In this document: positions 26,501-38,500 of the stretch, one piece after another
Layout: every line of letters begins with the position of its first letter
Position numbering within the stretch: position 1 is the stretch's first letter
Source of the DNA: Undaria pinnatifida
Taxonomy: Eukaryota > Sar > Phaeophyceae > Laminariales > Alariaceae
DNA length: 64,000 nt
Direction: 5' to 3'
NCBI GenBank assembly: GCA_012845835.1
Contig: JABAKD010000017.1
Location: 982,001-1,046,000, forward strand
Notes under the pieces: model-generated
Databases searched by the model: none
What the model was told of the DNA's origin: nothing
Seen by the model: only the letters and a program-made list of their open reading frames with translations
Program-made: the position numbers and the translations under genes

Positions 26501-29500
26501 GTTTGTGGGGACAAACGTCTTGAACTTAGTGTAGGAAAAACATTTTCCGCAGCTCTTAAGTCACCTACCTCCCGGAGCAGAGAGAAGTCGCCGTCATCAA
26601 GAGTCAGGTCCAGCCGTACGAAATCATGACTAAACAAAAAATCTACAGCTGTCGTTGGGGCTCGCACAGCCGCAGCCGGACATTGGTAACCGTGGTTATC
26701 TTGCGCGCCGACAAACTTGCGCGCCTTGGTTGGAAAATTGGGAAAGGTAACTCTCTCGAGCCTTCAGTCGGCACCACTTAAGTCACCAACTACAGTATTT
26801 ATAAGTCGGACTAATAGTCGTTTCCGGGAGGTGCCGACTATCCGACTTACTGGGTTTCCATACTTGTAGGAAGGATGCTTAATGCGGGATGCATTTTTAT
26901 TTTGTTGGGCCGCGGGGGCCTCGGCCGAGGGGGAACTAATTTAGCCCGCTTTGCTCGCCCGACTCAAGTCGGCAAGTCGGCGGGCCATCCGGCTTCGCCT
27001 GCAGACTTGCAGGCTAAAGTCAGCTAGTAATAGTTGGCGAACGCCATCTACCGACTAGTCAGTAGTCGTGAAACTCTGCCGACTCACAGCTTCATAAATC
27101 TCCGTCGGCGGTCGTACACTCGGGTTCAGACGTCTCGAGGGGGGTCCCTACTTACTGGCGCGGTAAAAAATAAGAAAAATTAAAACCTCACCTCCCAGAG
27201 AAGAGAGAAGTCGGCGTCGTGAAGGGTGAGGTCCAGCCCCGGCGCGCGTCCCACCACAACGTAGTTGCTCTCCACGCCGTCCCTGTCTGTCGCTCCGATA
27301 CGCGGGTCCACGGGCCACCACGCCTAGAGGGTCGCCCGCCAAATCGTAGATGGGGTGTTCCCAGAGGGGGAACGCAAGCGAGGGTAAGACATTATTTCCT
27401 CTGTGCCACAAGTAAAGGAGATGATTGCGGGACGATTATAGCACATAACAGGAAACCATAATCGATGGTTATTGGAGTTGGGGAAGTGAAAAAGGTCGTG
27501 AATCTATGATTACGATTAACGAGAACGATAGCACGATGAGCTCGAGCGGCAGGATCACTATGATTTACACGCACAAACCCGTCTGCGATTATTTTCCCGT
27601 TATTATTGCTGAAGTTCTTCATGTTTTTGAGGTTGAACCTCCGCCTGGCATTGACCAATCAGAAGCGGCGAATGGGTATTATGACCGGATCAACGAGAGG
27701 AAACTGCAACAGGAGCTATGGACCAATACAAGCAAACTAGCACGCGAATATTGACCAATGGGAGCACACCGTCACACGGAAAATCGAACAACGGGAGTCA
27801 AAACCGCCACATGAAAGATCGACCAATGGGAGCAGACCGCCATACGAAATACGGACCAATGGGACCAAACCGCCACACAACAAATGGACCATTGGTGAAG
27901 CAAACGGCCGAACGAAAGATGGAGCAATGCGACCAAACGGCCGCACGACAGATGGACCGATGGGAGCAAACTACCACACGAAATAACGAGCAGTGGGAGC
28001 AAAAACCGCCTCACAAAAAACAGACCAATGGCGACAAAACCGTCGCCCGATCATATGGACAAACCGCCGCACGAAACATGGACCAGCTGGAGCAAACCGT
28101 CACACCGACGATAAACCAACGGGAGCACACCGTCACGTGAATTGTAGACCAGTGGGAGCAAACTACAAAAAAAAAAAAAATCAATGAGAACAAGGTTACT
28201 AAGGCACGCTCACCTCCACCGTCAAATCATCAGGCGACGAATAAGAAACTTGTGACGCATTCCGTAGCAGGCTCGATCCCATGGTCACACTGGACGCCAC
28301 CGCTGCGCTCGGAACGGTTCCAGGAACGGTACCTCGACCGTGTTGGGTGGCAGCGTGGCGAGAGCGGGACGAGCGGATGTCCAATCCCTCAAGCCCTACG
28401 GACCACACCTGACACAGGTCTGGCTTGAGGGTTGAGGCGTCGCCCATTTTGCGCTCTTCGTACCTGCTCGGGTATGTCCAAGACGTATAAAAAGGAGATT
28501 AAGAGGGTTTGCGGGCGAGCACGCACGGGGGCACGCGCATGGCAAGGGGGGGGGGGGGGGAGAGGGGTCAGTTGTTTTTGGGGACTTTGACGAAAAAAGG
28601 ATACCGACCACGCGCGAGTGTTATGTTACAGCCAATGGTCAAGTTCGTGTTTTGTATACCAGGTAGCATGTACTTCAATTTGCTACCAGGTAAAAAATAA
28701 TTATAACCTGGAAGAACGTACACAAAACCAAATATATTTACACACGCGTTCCATTTTCACACGAAACGAAGCCGTCGCCACACCGAGTTGCATGGCATCG
28801 AGTCGTGCCGCATCAGGCTTTACCGCATCAAGCTTCACCGCATCAGGCTTCACAGCATCGAGTTTCACCGCACTGGGTTGCACCGCATCAAGATTCACCG
28901 CATCGAGTTGCACAGCATCAAGGTGCACCGCATCGAGTTACACCGCACCTCGTCTTGACGATGAGGCGTTTTCCATCGAGGGCAATCCACCCCTCCCCGT
29001 CGTGGCCAGCTGGCAGCTTGACCTCCGGATGGGTAGCCTCGATAGAAATGTGCTTCTTTCTCAAAACCTGGGATTGGCTAAAAACATCCCCATCCGCATT
29101 GGGCCCATTCTGGTACACAAAGCAGGCAGAGCACAAAAACTGGGTGTCAGCTCGAAACACCAAATGTAGGAGTGATTTTATAGTCAATTCAGGGGGGAAA
29201 ACAAAGCAAAAAAAAGTGGCCCTGCCCACATAACGAATCCAGCCTGAGGCAGCATCCCAGTTTCAAATTACCAGAGCACCAGGAAAAATATAGCAGCAGG
29301 TGCACCACGTACGGTACTGCACTACCATATCCAGTAGCAGACAGGAGCTTACACAAAACAAGCATCGGCCGTACTGTGCCGTATTAGTTTGTCATATCCA
29401 GTGGCAGACAGGAGCAAACACGAAACGCATCGGTCGTTTCAGCCCCAAGCGCCAAATAACACGCCGCAAACCTTCCGCGGCGAAACGATCACCCACGGAC

Positions 29501-32500
29501 ACCAAGGCCCGGCGCCGAGCGCAAGCGTGTTTGTGATTTTCAACCTCTGTTGGGTTGGAAAAAACGAAAAAAAAATTGAAACCGACGAATATCATAACTG
29601 CAGTATTGAAACCGACGATATCTTAACCCGAGGCCAAGTAACCCACGAAAAACATAGGTTCCAAAACAAAAAAAATGGTAGAAAAACATTCTTAAACCAT
29701 TTTTTTCTGTTTTTTTCTTCTGTTTTTTTGCGGGTTGCGTTGGCCTTGGATGACGTTCGACAATTTCAATGCTATTATTAAGTGTTTTCCTACCCGACTC
29801 CTACCCAACCAGAGTTGGAAAATAAATCGCGAAACCCTAATACATCAAGCGCACTACTATATTGATTGTAAAATATGTATAGCATGCCTGGTATGCTACA
29901 ACAAACAGGAGCAAGCAACTCGGCCGTTACTGGCCCAAGCGACACATAACACGCCGCACACCTTCGGCGACGAAACGAGCACCCACGGACACCAAGGCCC
30001 GTCGCCGAGCACACCGTTCATGACATAGTCCAGCGCTTCCAGCCACGTCTGGTTCAGGTAATTCAACACGCAGGATTGGAGCACTAGGCTCACGCTCAGA
30101 GGGAACTCCACCTCTCGCGAGTCCTGCGTGGCAGGCGATACGGAGGGGCAGGGGGGGAAGGGACGGAGGGAGGGACGGGCGGAGGGGGTGAGTGGGCGGT
30201 CAGCCTTGCGTTAAAGGTGGCATGATGAGCTTAGCAAAGATTTCTTGTATTCGCGTGTACAAAATATCATACGATTAATTGTACATGTAGTATGGCACCA
30301 GAAACCTCGTATATTATACAAGGTAGGTTGAAAAAATATATATATATAAATAATACCGGCCGCGAGTATTCGGTCGGACGTAAACACAGCAAGACGCGCC
30401 TGGCAGGCTAGACCCGCGCATACACCTGGGGGCGTAGCTGGATTCAAAAATATATACATCCTTGCAAACGTTGGGAGGGGCACGACAAAAAGTACGACGC
30501 ACCTGCACGAGGGTAAGGCGCACTTCCTGGGCGGGTAATGAGGCGTTACTGCTCGGAGCCACGAGGGAGCGCCATCGCGAGGTCTTGGTGCCGAGGTCTG
30601 TGAGGGAGGCAAACGTCAGAGATGCCTTGTAGGTCGACACGGTACCGGTGGATCGATAGCTCTTGGAGATGGACACCTGCTCGTTCATTCGCGCGGTAGC
30701 GGGAGGGTGGATGTGGTCGACCGGATTGTTGGTTGGTTGGTTTGTTGGTAGGTTGGTAGGTTGATTGATACGTTGATTGGTTGATTGGTTGGTTGGTTGG
30801 TTGGTTTGGTTGGTTGGTTGGCAGGCTGGTTGGTGGTAGGCTTGTGGGTTACAAACTCGCAACGAAGGTTCGTCTACTGGCTGGTTGGTTAGTTTTGATT
30901 TGTCGATCGAGGAATCGACGGGTGGAATGGTTGGCTGGTTGGTTGATAAATCTTGATACAACAAAAAGATCGGTGGGAGGGAGGGTGGGTGGGTGGGTGG
31001 GCTATTTGGGTGGTTGGATGGTTGGTTTTTGAATGCGAGAGTCGAGCGTCTCGAGACGCTTCGAGGGTTGGGTTTTAATGTCATATCCATTGACCATTGG
31101 CGCGTGGATTAAACACGTTACCGCCACTTTCCATGCCCTCGCGCGGCACGGCATAGCAAGAAACTTAGCATCCCCCCTCTCTCTCCCTCTCCCTTTCCCG
31201 GCCCCCCACCAACAATAACAAAAACAACACACACAATGTTCGCACAGCCTCACCGAAGACTCGCCGGCCTCCAGCAATAGAAGCCTCCTCCCGTGAACTT
31301 CCTTGTTGAGCCACAGCGACAGCCGTTTCACTTCTACCACCACGACACCGCTCTCCCGCGCCACATCGTCTTCTACCACACACCCTTCCGCCGTTTCGGG
31401 GGGCGCACAAGGCCCACCCCCGACCACATAAAACCCACCCACAGCAGAATCACCAGGACCTACTCTTGCAGGAGGCGACCCCTCCACGCCACCCCCCCCA
31501 CCTCCCCCATTCCCCCGTCCATCCCCACCCCCAATTCCACCGCTGTCGTGAGTGCGCCCGTCTGAGCCTCTCCCAGAGATCCGACCGTTACCATACATGC
31601 CGTACGCAAAAATGGACAGCGCCGCTACGGTTTCCGGGTTCCAGTTAGCCCACACGCCTCCCACGGTAATAGTAGTCCTCGATCTTAACCCGTCGCCGCC
31701 GCCACCACCACCATCACCACCATCCCCGCCGCCGCCTCCGGCACCATTCTCCGAAAAAGCACGCGTTATATTCAAGGCGTTCTCCGCTAACGGTGTCCAC
31801 CCCGCTAAGGGCGTTGGCACTTCCGACACCGCGGTAGCTCCTGGTAGACATGCCCCGCCCCGGCCGGGGAGGTTTCCTGTCCCACTCGGCCGCAATAAAG
31901 AAGGAGGGGCGGTGGAAGATAGGAGGTAGGAAAACGGGTCTCCGCCTTGCTGGAACATGTCCTTAACTCGGAAAGAGACGGCCGTCAGGGAAAACCTAGA
32001 GGACATGGTGGTTGGCTGCTGACTACCACCACCCCCACCACCAACACGCGTCCTACGAGTAGCGCGTGCAGCAGCAGAGGCAGCTTTTTGCATATTTTGG
32101 GTGTCTAGCTCTATTCGATCAGTGTCACCGCCACCACCGCCGCCGATATCGCGGTATTCCATTCCCAGTCCATACACCTCAACAAGCACCAGGGCACCCT
32201 CGCCTAGGTCCCCTTCGTTTCCGGTAGGAATGTCTGCGGCACACTTTCCGTCGGTAATGTCACCGGCAGGTACCGGAGGGGTCCCACCGGGGACACGATC
32301 ATCCCCATCCGCGACAAAATCCGGCGTATATCCAGCAAGGAGTTCCGCGGGAAGCACGGCGTTTTTATCCGGAGATACAGCCCCTTCCGCTTCCGCCGCC
32401 GCTTCTGCCGCCGAAACAGACCCCTCACTGTTATCGCCGCTCCTATCGTGCACCAACAAAACGCAGATGACGGGTGCCGATACCCTCACCTCCACCGCCA

Positions 32501-35500
32501 ACCCTACCGGCTGTTCCACGTAGTAACTATCCTCGTCCTCTTCCTCGTCCTCCCCCCTCTCTTCTCCGTTGCAGCCCTCCTCTCTCCCCCCCCGGGCGCC
32601 CCCTCCTTCCACCTCCTCCTCCACAACACAGACGCGGTGCGAACTAGACCCTGAGCTAGACCGCCTTCTCCGATGGGAACGCCCCCCTGGGCAACCGTTG
32701 CCACCGCCACTATTTCGGCGAACCGGTCGGGGAGAACCTCGGCCCCCCTCCCAGTCGTCGTCAGAGTCGCAGAGGCCTTCTCCTGGAATTTCGGTTACCG
32801 GCTCCAATTCGGAGGAGAGGACGGTTGGGATGCTGCGGCGCCCGCGCACCGGGCATGTTTGCGGCGCGTCTGTGTCCTCCCACCCGGCGCTACCGGCGTA
32901 GCTCCTGAGGCTGGCGGCATGCGGGTGCGGTGAGTGAGTAAAGTCTCCGTAAAGAAGGAAGGTACCATCTGCTGCTGCTGTAGTAGGTGCTGCTGCTTCT
33001 GTTGTTGTGGATGTTGCTGCGGCTTGTGTTCCTGCTGCTACTGCTGTGCTGCTGGTGTCGCTCTTTATACCCGATGGCATCGGCGGTTTGGACGTGGACG
33101 AGGCGTTCTCGTCTGGCGAAACTGACGAGCGCGACATCTCTGCGAAGTTAAACAAACAGTGTGAAGGCGGCGCGACGACGAGGTTGGGTAGGGAGGCGTG
33201 AGCTGAGTTAGTACAACTTCAAGAAATAATTGGACGTTAACGGTTGAGTGAAAGGGGTGAGCACAATCGACTTGACCCTATTGGGGAACCACCTTCTCCA
33301 CATTAATTTACAAACATACAAGGGCTCCACATGGGTGCCGGCACCTTCTCCACTGTATCATATAAGCATACAAGGGCTTCACATGGGTGCCGGCACCTCC
33401 ACTTTATTATACAAACATACAAGGGTTCCACATGGGTGTCGGCACCTTCTCCACTTTAGTATACAAACATACAAGGGCTCCACATGGGTGCCGGCACCCA
33501 TGCTTCGGATAGCCTAAGTTATCATATTTTTGTTTCATGTGTTGATAAATGTTGTTTACCCGCTTTCAGGATTGAGTATATGCCAAACGTGTGTAAGTTC
33601 TTTGCATGGCAAGTGTTGAGGCAAGACTAACGCGAAGACAACGTCATGTGTTGCGGGATGACTGGCCTAGGCATACGGCAAGGGGGGGGGCTTTTAGGGC
33701 AACCCTGTATATTGTTATTTCATGTGCCACACGACAACGGTGCAGCGTTACAATAGTGTCAACAAGAAAAAAAAATGCAACCTTTTGGACCTTTCGGGCT
33801 TTTCGGTTTCAGAATGAATACAGATCGCCTGCATGGGATTAATTGTATGTTGTTTGCTACCCAAAACCAAGAAAATATGTGAAAGTTCGTTTGTTGATAA
33901 AGGTACGGAGCCAGTGGCGCCAGCGGCCTGTACACGGCGGAGTCGTTCTACGGTCGACCCCTCAACTTTTTTTCCACAAAATCGCCGGTCTTGAAAAAAC
34001 AGCGCCCGACCGTATATCCTGAAATACGGTGCCCCTTTTCGCCCCGACGTCATCGTCCGATAGACCTTTGCAAACAAGAAAATTTCTGAGGATACTTTGG
34101 TCATAGCACCCTTCCTCGTGTAGGGCAGCCATAACACGTTCGCTAAAGAAAATCACCGGTTTTCGGGGTGGGCTAGTGTAAAATCAGTCGTCGGTGAAAG
34201 GAGAGGGGTGCCCCCCCTGCCGCAGCCGTGGTCGAATGCAATATTACCAAGGCTCAAACTACGCACTACTGTGTAAACGTTCCACCAAGAGTTACACGTG
34301 TGTGCTTGCAACGCCCGACTTAAGTAATTGGAATCGGACTCATGCAAGCATTTTTCCGGGGCTCTTTTCTGCCAAATCAGTTTATTTTGTCAGTTTCTTG
34401 CATATTGATCAGTTCAATTGCAGCCGTACGAACGAGCATGATTTACTAGTACCGTTCACAGCTGATAAGAAACCGAAACACCCACCATCCAGGGTGGGTT
34501 TCTTGTGTGAAGAGAGGGTGCGTTCTACACTCAACTTCAGTGTAACGGCTCCCGGACAACAAAGAAACATAGTTCTACCGAGTTTTTGGCAAGCGCATGT
34601 CTACTGCTGCGCAGCGACGCGCGCGAATGCGGGCGCGTGTGAAGAACGTCCGGCTCGTCCTAGCCTACTCGGCACAACTTGGCACCACCCAAATGGCACG
34701 TAGTACCGCAGTAGTCAGCATAACCTAGTCGATGCTTAGTGCCAAAGAGATAAGTCATCCCGTATAGGGTAGCTCGGACTGCGCTCGGATTCAACGGGAA
34801 CATCAACCAAAAAGTACCGTTTCGGTCTTCTAGTGTCGATCCAACGTTGGCATAATTAGAATAACGGGACTGCCAAACAAAATGTGCCGTTTCGGTCTTC
34901 TAAATGTCCGCCCGACGCCGGCGCAGTCAAGAAGGACGGACGCACGCACCAAGGACGCCACTAAATAACCTACACTCACTACATTGTGCCCCCTTCCTAT
35001 CTCTGAGGTTGCACCTACGAGTCACGCTTTCCCAGCTACCTTTCGCGTCCTCGTGCTTCCAAGAATGGGTTGTGCCTACTGCTGCCAAGCACAGCGATGA
35101 GCAGTGCCTGCTGTGTGCTGCTGTGCGGGCTGTGTGCCCGCCAGCCCTCTATGGCTTTTGTGTCGTCGTGCCTGGAGAGCGTCGAGGTAAAGCTCGGTAC
35201 AACATGTAGACCAACGGACAGGCCGCTGGAGATCGATGTAAGTGTTTCGGCAGACATTCGGCCCATATCGTTCGCTAACTTCGCATTTTCTGCGCGGTTT
35301 TGGGCCAATCCTTCGACGTTCGGCAACATTCAACTACAAAAAAAAACGACTCTTGTGTTATGCGTATTTCCCGCGATCCCGACAGATGTTTCCTCATGGT
35401 TCAGAATTCCTTGAAACAGAGACATCTCCACAAGACCCACTCAAACGAGCGAAAGCTCAGTTTGGGGTCGCGGCACTCGGCGGCGGCCAGTGACCTCGAG

Positions 35501-38500
35501 ACTGCGCGCGCGTACAGGCCTGGCAAAGGTCTAGAAACTCGGTCGGGGAGAGAGCGGCCGAGAGAGCGACTTTTCGGTCTAGAAACTCGGCCGCGGAGAG
35601 AGCGGCCGAGAGAGCGACTTTTCGGCTCGAGATCGGAATGGAACGGATGCCCAGGACTGTCTAGGGGCAAAAACTCCGCCAGCACCAGCACCAGCACCAG
35701 CACCAGCACCAACACCATCAACAACACGCACCACCAGCAACAAAAACAACATCGCCGAAAGGAATGCAGAACGCGCCCCACCGAGGTATCACACAGCTTC
35801 AAGAACTGAGTATGTAGCCCATATCATAATAGCCTGGTCGTCACTACAGCTGACGTCTGTGCGACGTTAGCACGGAAAAAAAACAAAAGCGGCCTCGAGA
35901 ATGTACCCACCGTTCTTGAGCAGCCTAGAAAGCAGCAGATACGCCGAGCTGTGCACGTTGCAGCTGAGGCGCGGGAGGGTTGCGTCCAGACGAATGCCGA
36001 CCAGACTGTTCGTCGATCGGTCTGTCGCTGTCCGGATCTGCAGCGGAAAGGACGACGGAGGCAAGAGAATGCACGTAAGAGGAGGATGCACGAAATAATG
36101 ACCACATTCAACACCAATACGACTTGTCAACATGCTCGTCTCCATCTTTCGGTACCAATACCAACCAACACTACCTCCAACACCACCAGCATCAACAACA
36201 CCACAAACCATGCCAATCTTGCCAACCAGCATCAACGTCACCAACATCAACATCACCATCAGCACCACCAACACCACCAACACTAACATCAACACCAACA
36301 CGCGCTACCAACACAAACCAACATCACCAAACTTAAAATTAACGCCAACAAAACCACCAACAACACCACCAACATCAACGCCAGTGCACAGAGCAAACAA
36401 AAAAAACGCCTAACCAAAGCGAACCTATCAATAGCAATCAACTCTAACCCAACCAAACCCAAACATGCAACCCCAAACGTACCTTGACATGGAGATCGAA
36501 GACTTCAACGATCGCGGTGTCGGCCACCTTTGATACTTCTCCCGCCTCCTCAACGGCAACTCCCTCTCCGAAGAAGGAACATGCATCCGCCACCACCACC
36601 TTAAAAAAAAACCAGGAGGGGGGGGGCGTAGGGGGCACGGGTTAAGGGATAGAGAGAGTGGGATGAGCCTACCGTCGCAGCAAAAACGCCACGGTTACAA
36701 TTCTTACACGGAACGAAAAGCAAACACTTCGTATATATAAACGAACACACCCATCGCTGCTGCTGCTGTTCCCACCGCTGACGCTGCTGCATGTGCTGCT
36801 ACTGGTGGTGCTCGACTGCTGCCACGTTGCCTTCGTTGCAGCGCGAACGCACACCGTACCAGAGCCGCCCCGGCTGCCTCGTCTGGCCCATGCTGTCTGT
36901 GATCATGACCTTTTTTTTTTAAGGTTTTTCCCTCTAGAAGGAGTCGGAGGTGACATGGGCAGCATGCCATCGGGGTTCTGGGATTCCTGGCATAGTTCGT
37001 GATATATGCCAGGCTTAGTGTGGGAGAAATCCCGTTCTAGGTCTGAACCAGAACCAGTATTTCGACAGCTTCTGACTCCGTTTTGGCCTCTTTTGACACG
37101 TTCCCTGCAAAGCCACCAAAGGGTTAATTACTATAAGTACGTCATTTCCACACCTGCACCCCCGTGATGTCCAACGTCCAGTCGTTATCGGCGATCAGCC
37201 CCGGTCCGTTCGCACCCAAAGGACCACCGACAACAGAAAATTCTGACCCGATATTGGTTTCCGAGTCCATTTCGCCGAACCCTCCTCCAGACAAAGCACC
37301 TTCCTCGAGGGCGTCCGCGAGAGACACGCCTCCGTTTAAAACAGGGGACGCTGACAGGCTCTCCCCTGGGGGGGAGGGGACATCGGTGGCGTGTCCTCTG
37401 GTGGTGTCGTCTCTCCGGAAGGCGATGTGACCTAGGTCTACCACAAGCAAGCTGGATCGGTACCGGTCCTGTCACGAGGAGTGCGGGTTGGGTTGGGTTG
37501 GGTTGGGTTGGGTTGGGTTGGGTTGGGTTGGGTTGGGTTGGGTTGGGTTGGGTTGGATTTGATTGGAACGGGTTGCATGGCATTTGAGCGTGTAAGGGCA
37601 CGATAGAGCAGAATGTCGGCGGGATTGCACAAATCCAAAAATAGCAAAAGTAGTCATATCAGCTGAAAGAAAAGCTTGGTATTGCACCGCCAACATTGGG
37701 GGATGAGCACTCGACAACATGACGCCGGCACTTAAAGGAGCAGTTTCTGCAGCACTGCACAATCTACGCCCAAACAGAATATACCATCTGAAGGACATAG
37801 CTTTACTGCGTTGTGCAACAACAAAGCACCACGAGCATGAAACAAATACAACATGAGCAACTCCACGTAAAAAACCACCTACAAAATACACCATCTGAAA
37901 CCAACACGGCACGCGAAGATGACGTATCGTGTTTACAACTCCTTGCTTTGGACCAGGCATAGTTCGGACACTAAAATCGCCCTCCCCATATCACTTAAAA
38001 TTCTGGCGTAGACGGATAACGCGCGTGACTTCCGCACCCTACGAGCTGGGCAGGCCAATACCAGCTTTTTAATGAGAACGCACATTCTCAGATCATTTTT
38101 TCGAATGTTGAGCTGAGAAGTTGACACGTGCTTCGCAATAGCCTTCCCCAAAGGGATTGCTTACTGCACCACTTTTTTATTCCTGTCTTTTCGGGAACTC
38201 AAAATATACTAAAAAAGAAAGACGAAAACTGTTGTATTACCAAAACTGACGAAAAAACTAAAATAATAGGTGGTCCAGCAAAGGATTCGCGTAGTAAATT
38301 TGAGCCTCGGGGACGGGAGGAAGTGCTAAAAGGCTATACCGCTCACCTTGAGATCGTCCGGCAGAACCAAGAGGGGTGCGTAAATGTCTGCCGTCACCTG
38401 CGCTCGCGAGCGGGGGGGCAGAAGAAGGGGAACAGGCGGGGGGGGGGGGGGGGGGACTCGATATTCATGTATGGCTGTAGTCGTATGGCCATAGCTATTA

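Larger units (their letters stand above)
25517..27191 (-). other. Intron 20
   Basis: Contains two adjacent poly-C-ended repeats (25587-25955 and 25958-26150) and the partial exon 20 copy (26569-26640). The remaining ~500 bp has no recognised feature. Confidence 0.55.

Noticed and set aside
30314-31090. Asn-Gln-Pro-Thr repeat frame extending exon 16 upstream
   Set aside because: Intronic TTGG repeat read through the acceptor; the exon begins at 30676, where family similarity starts and phase matches exon 15.
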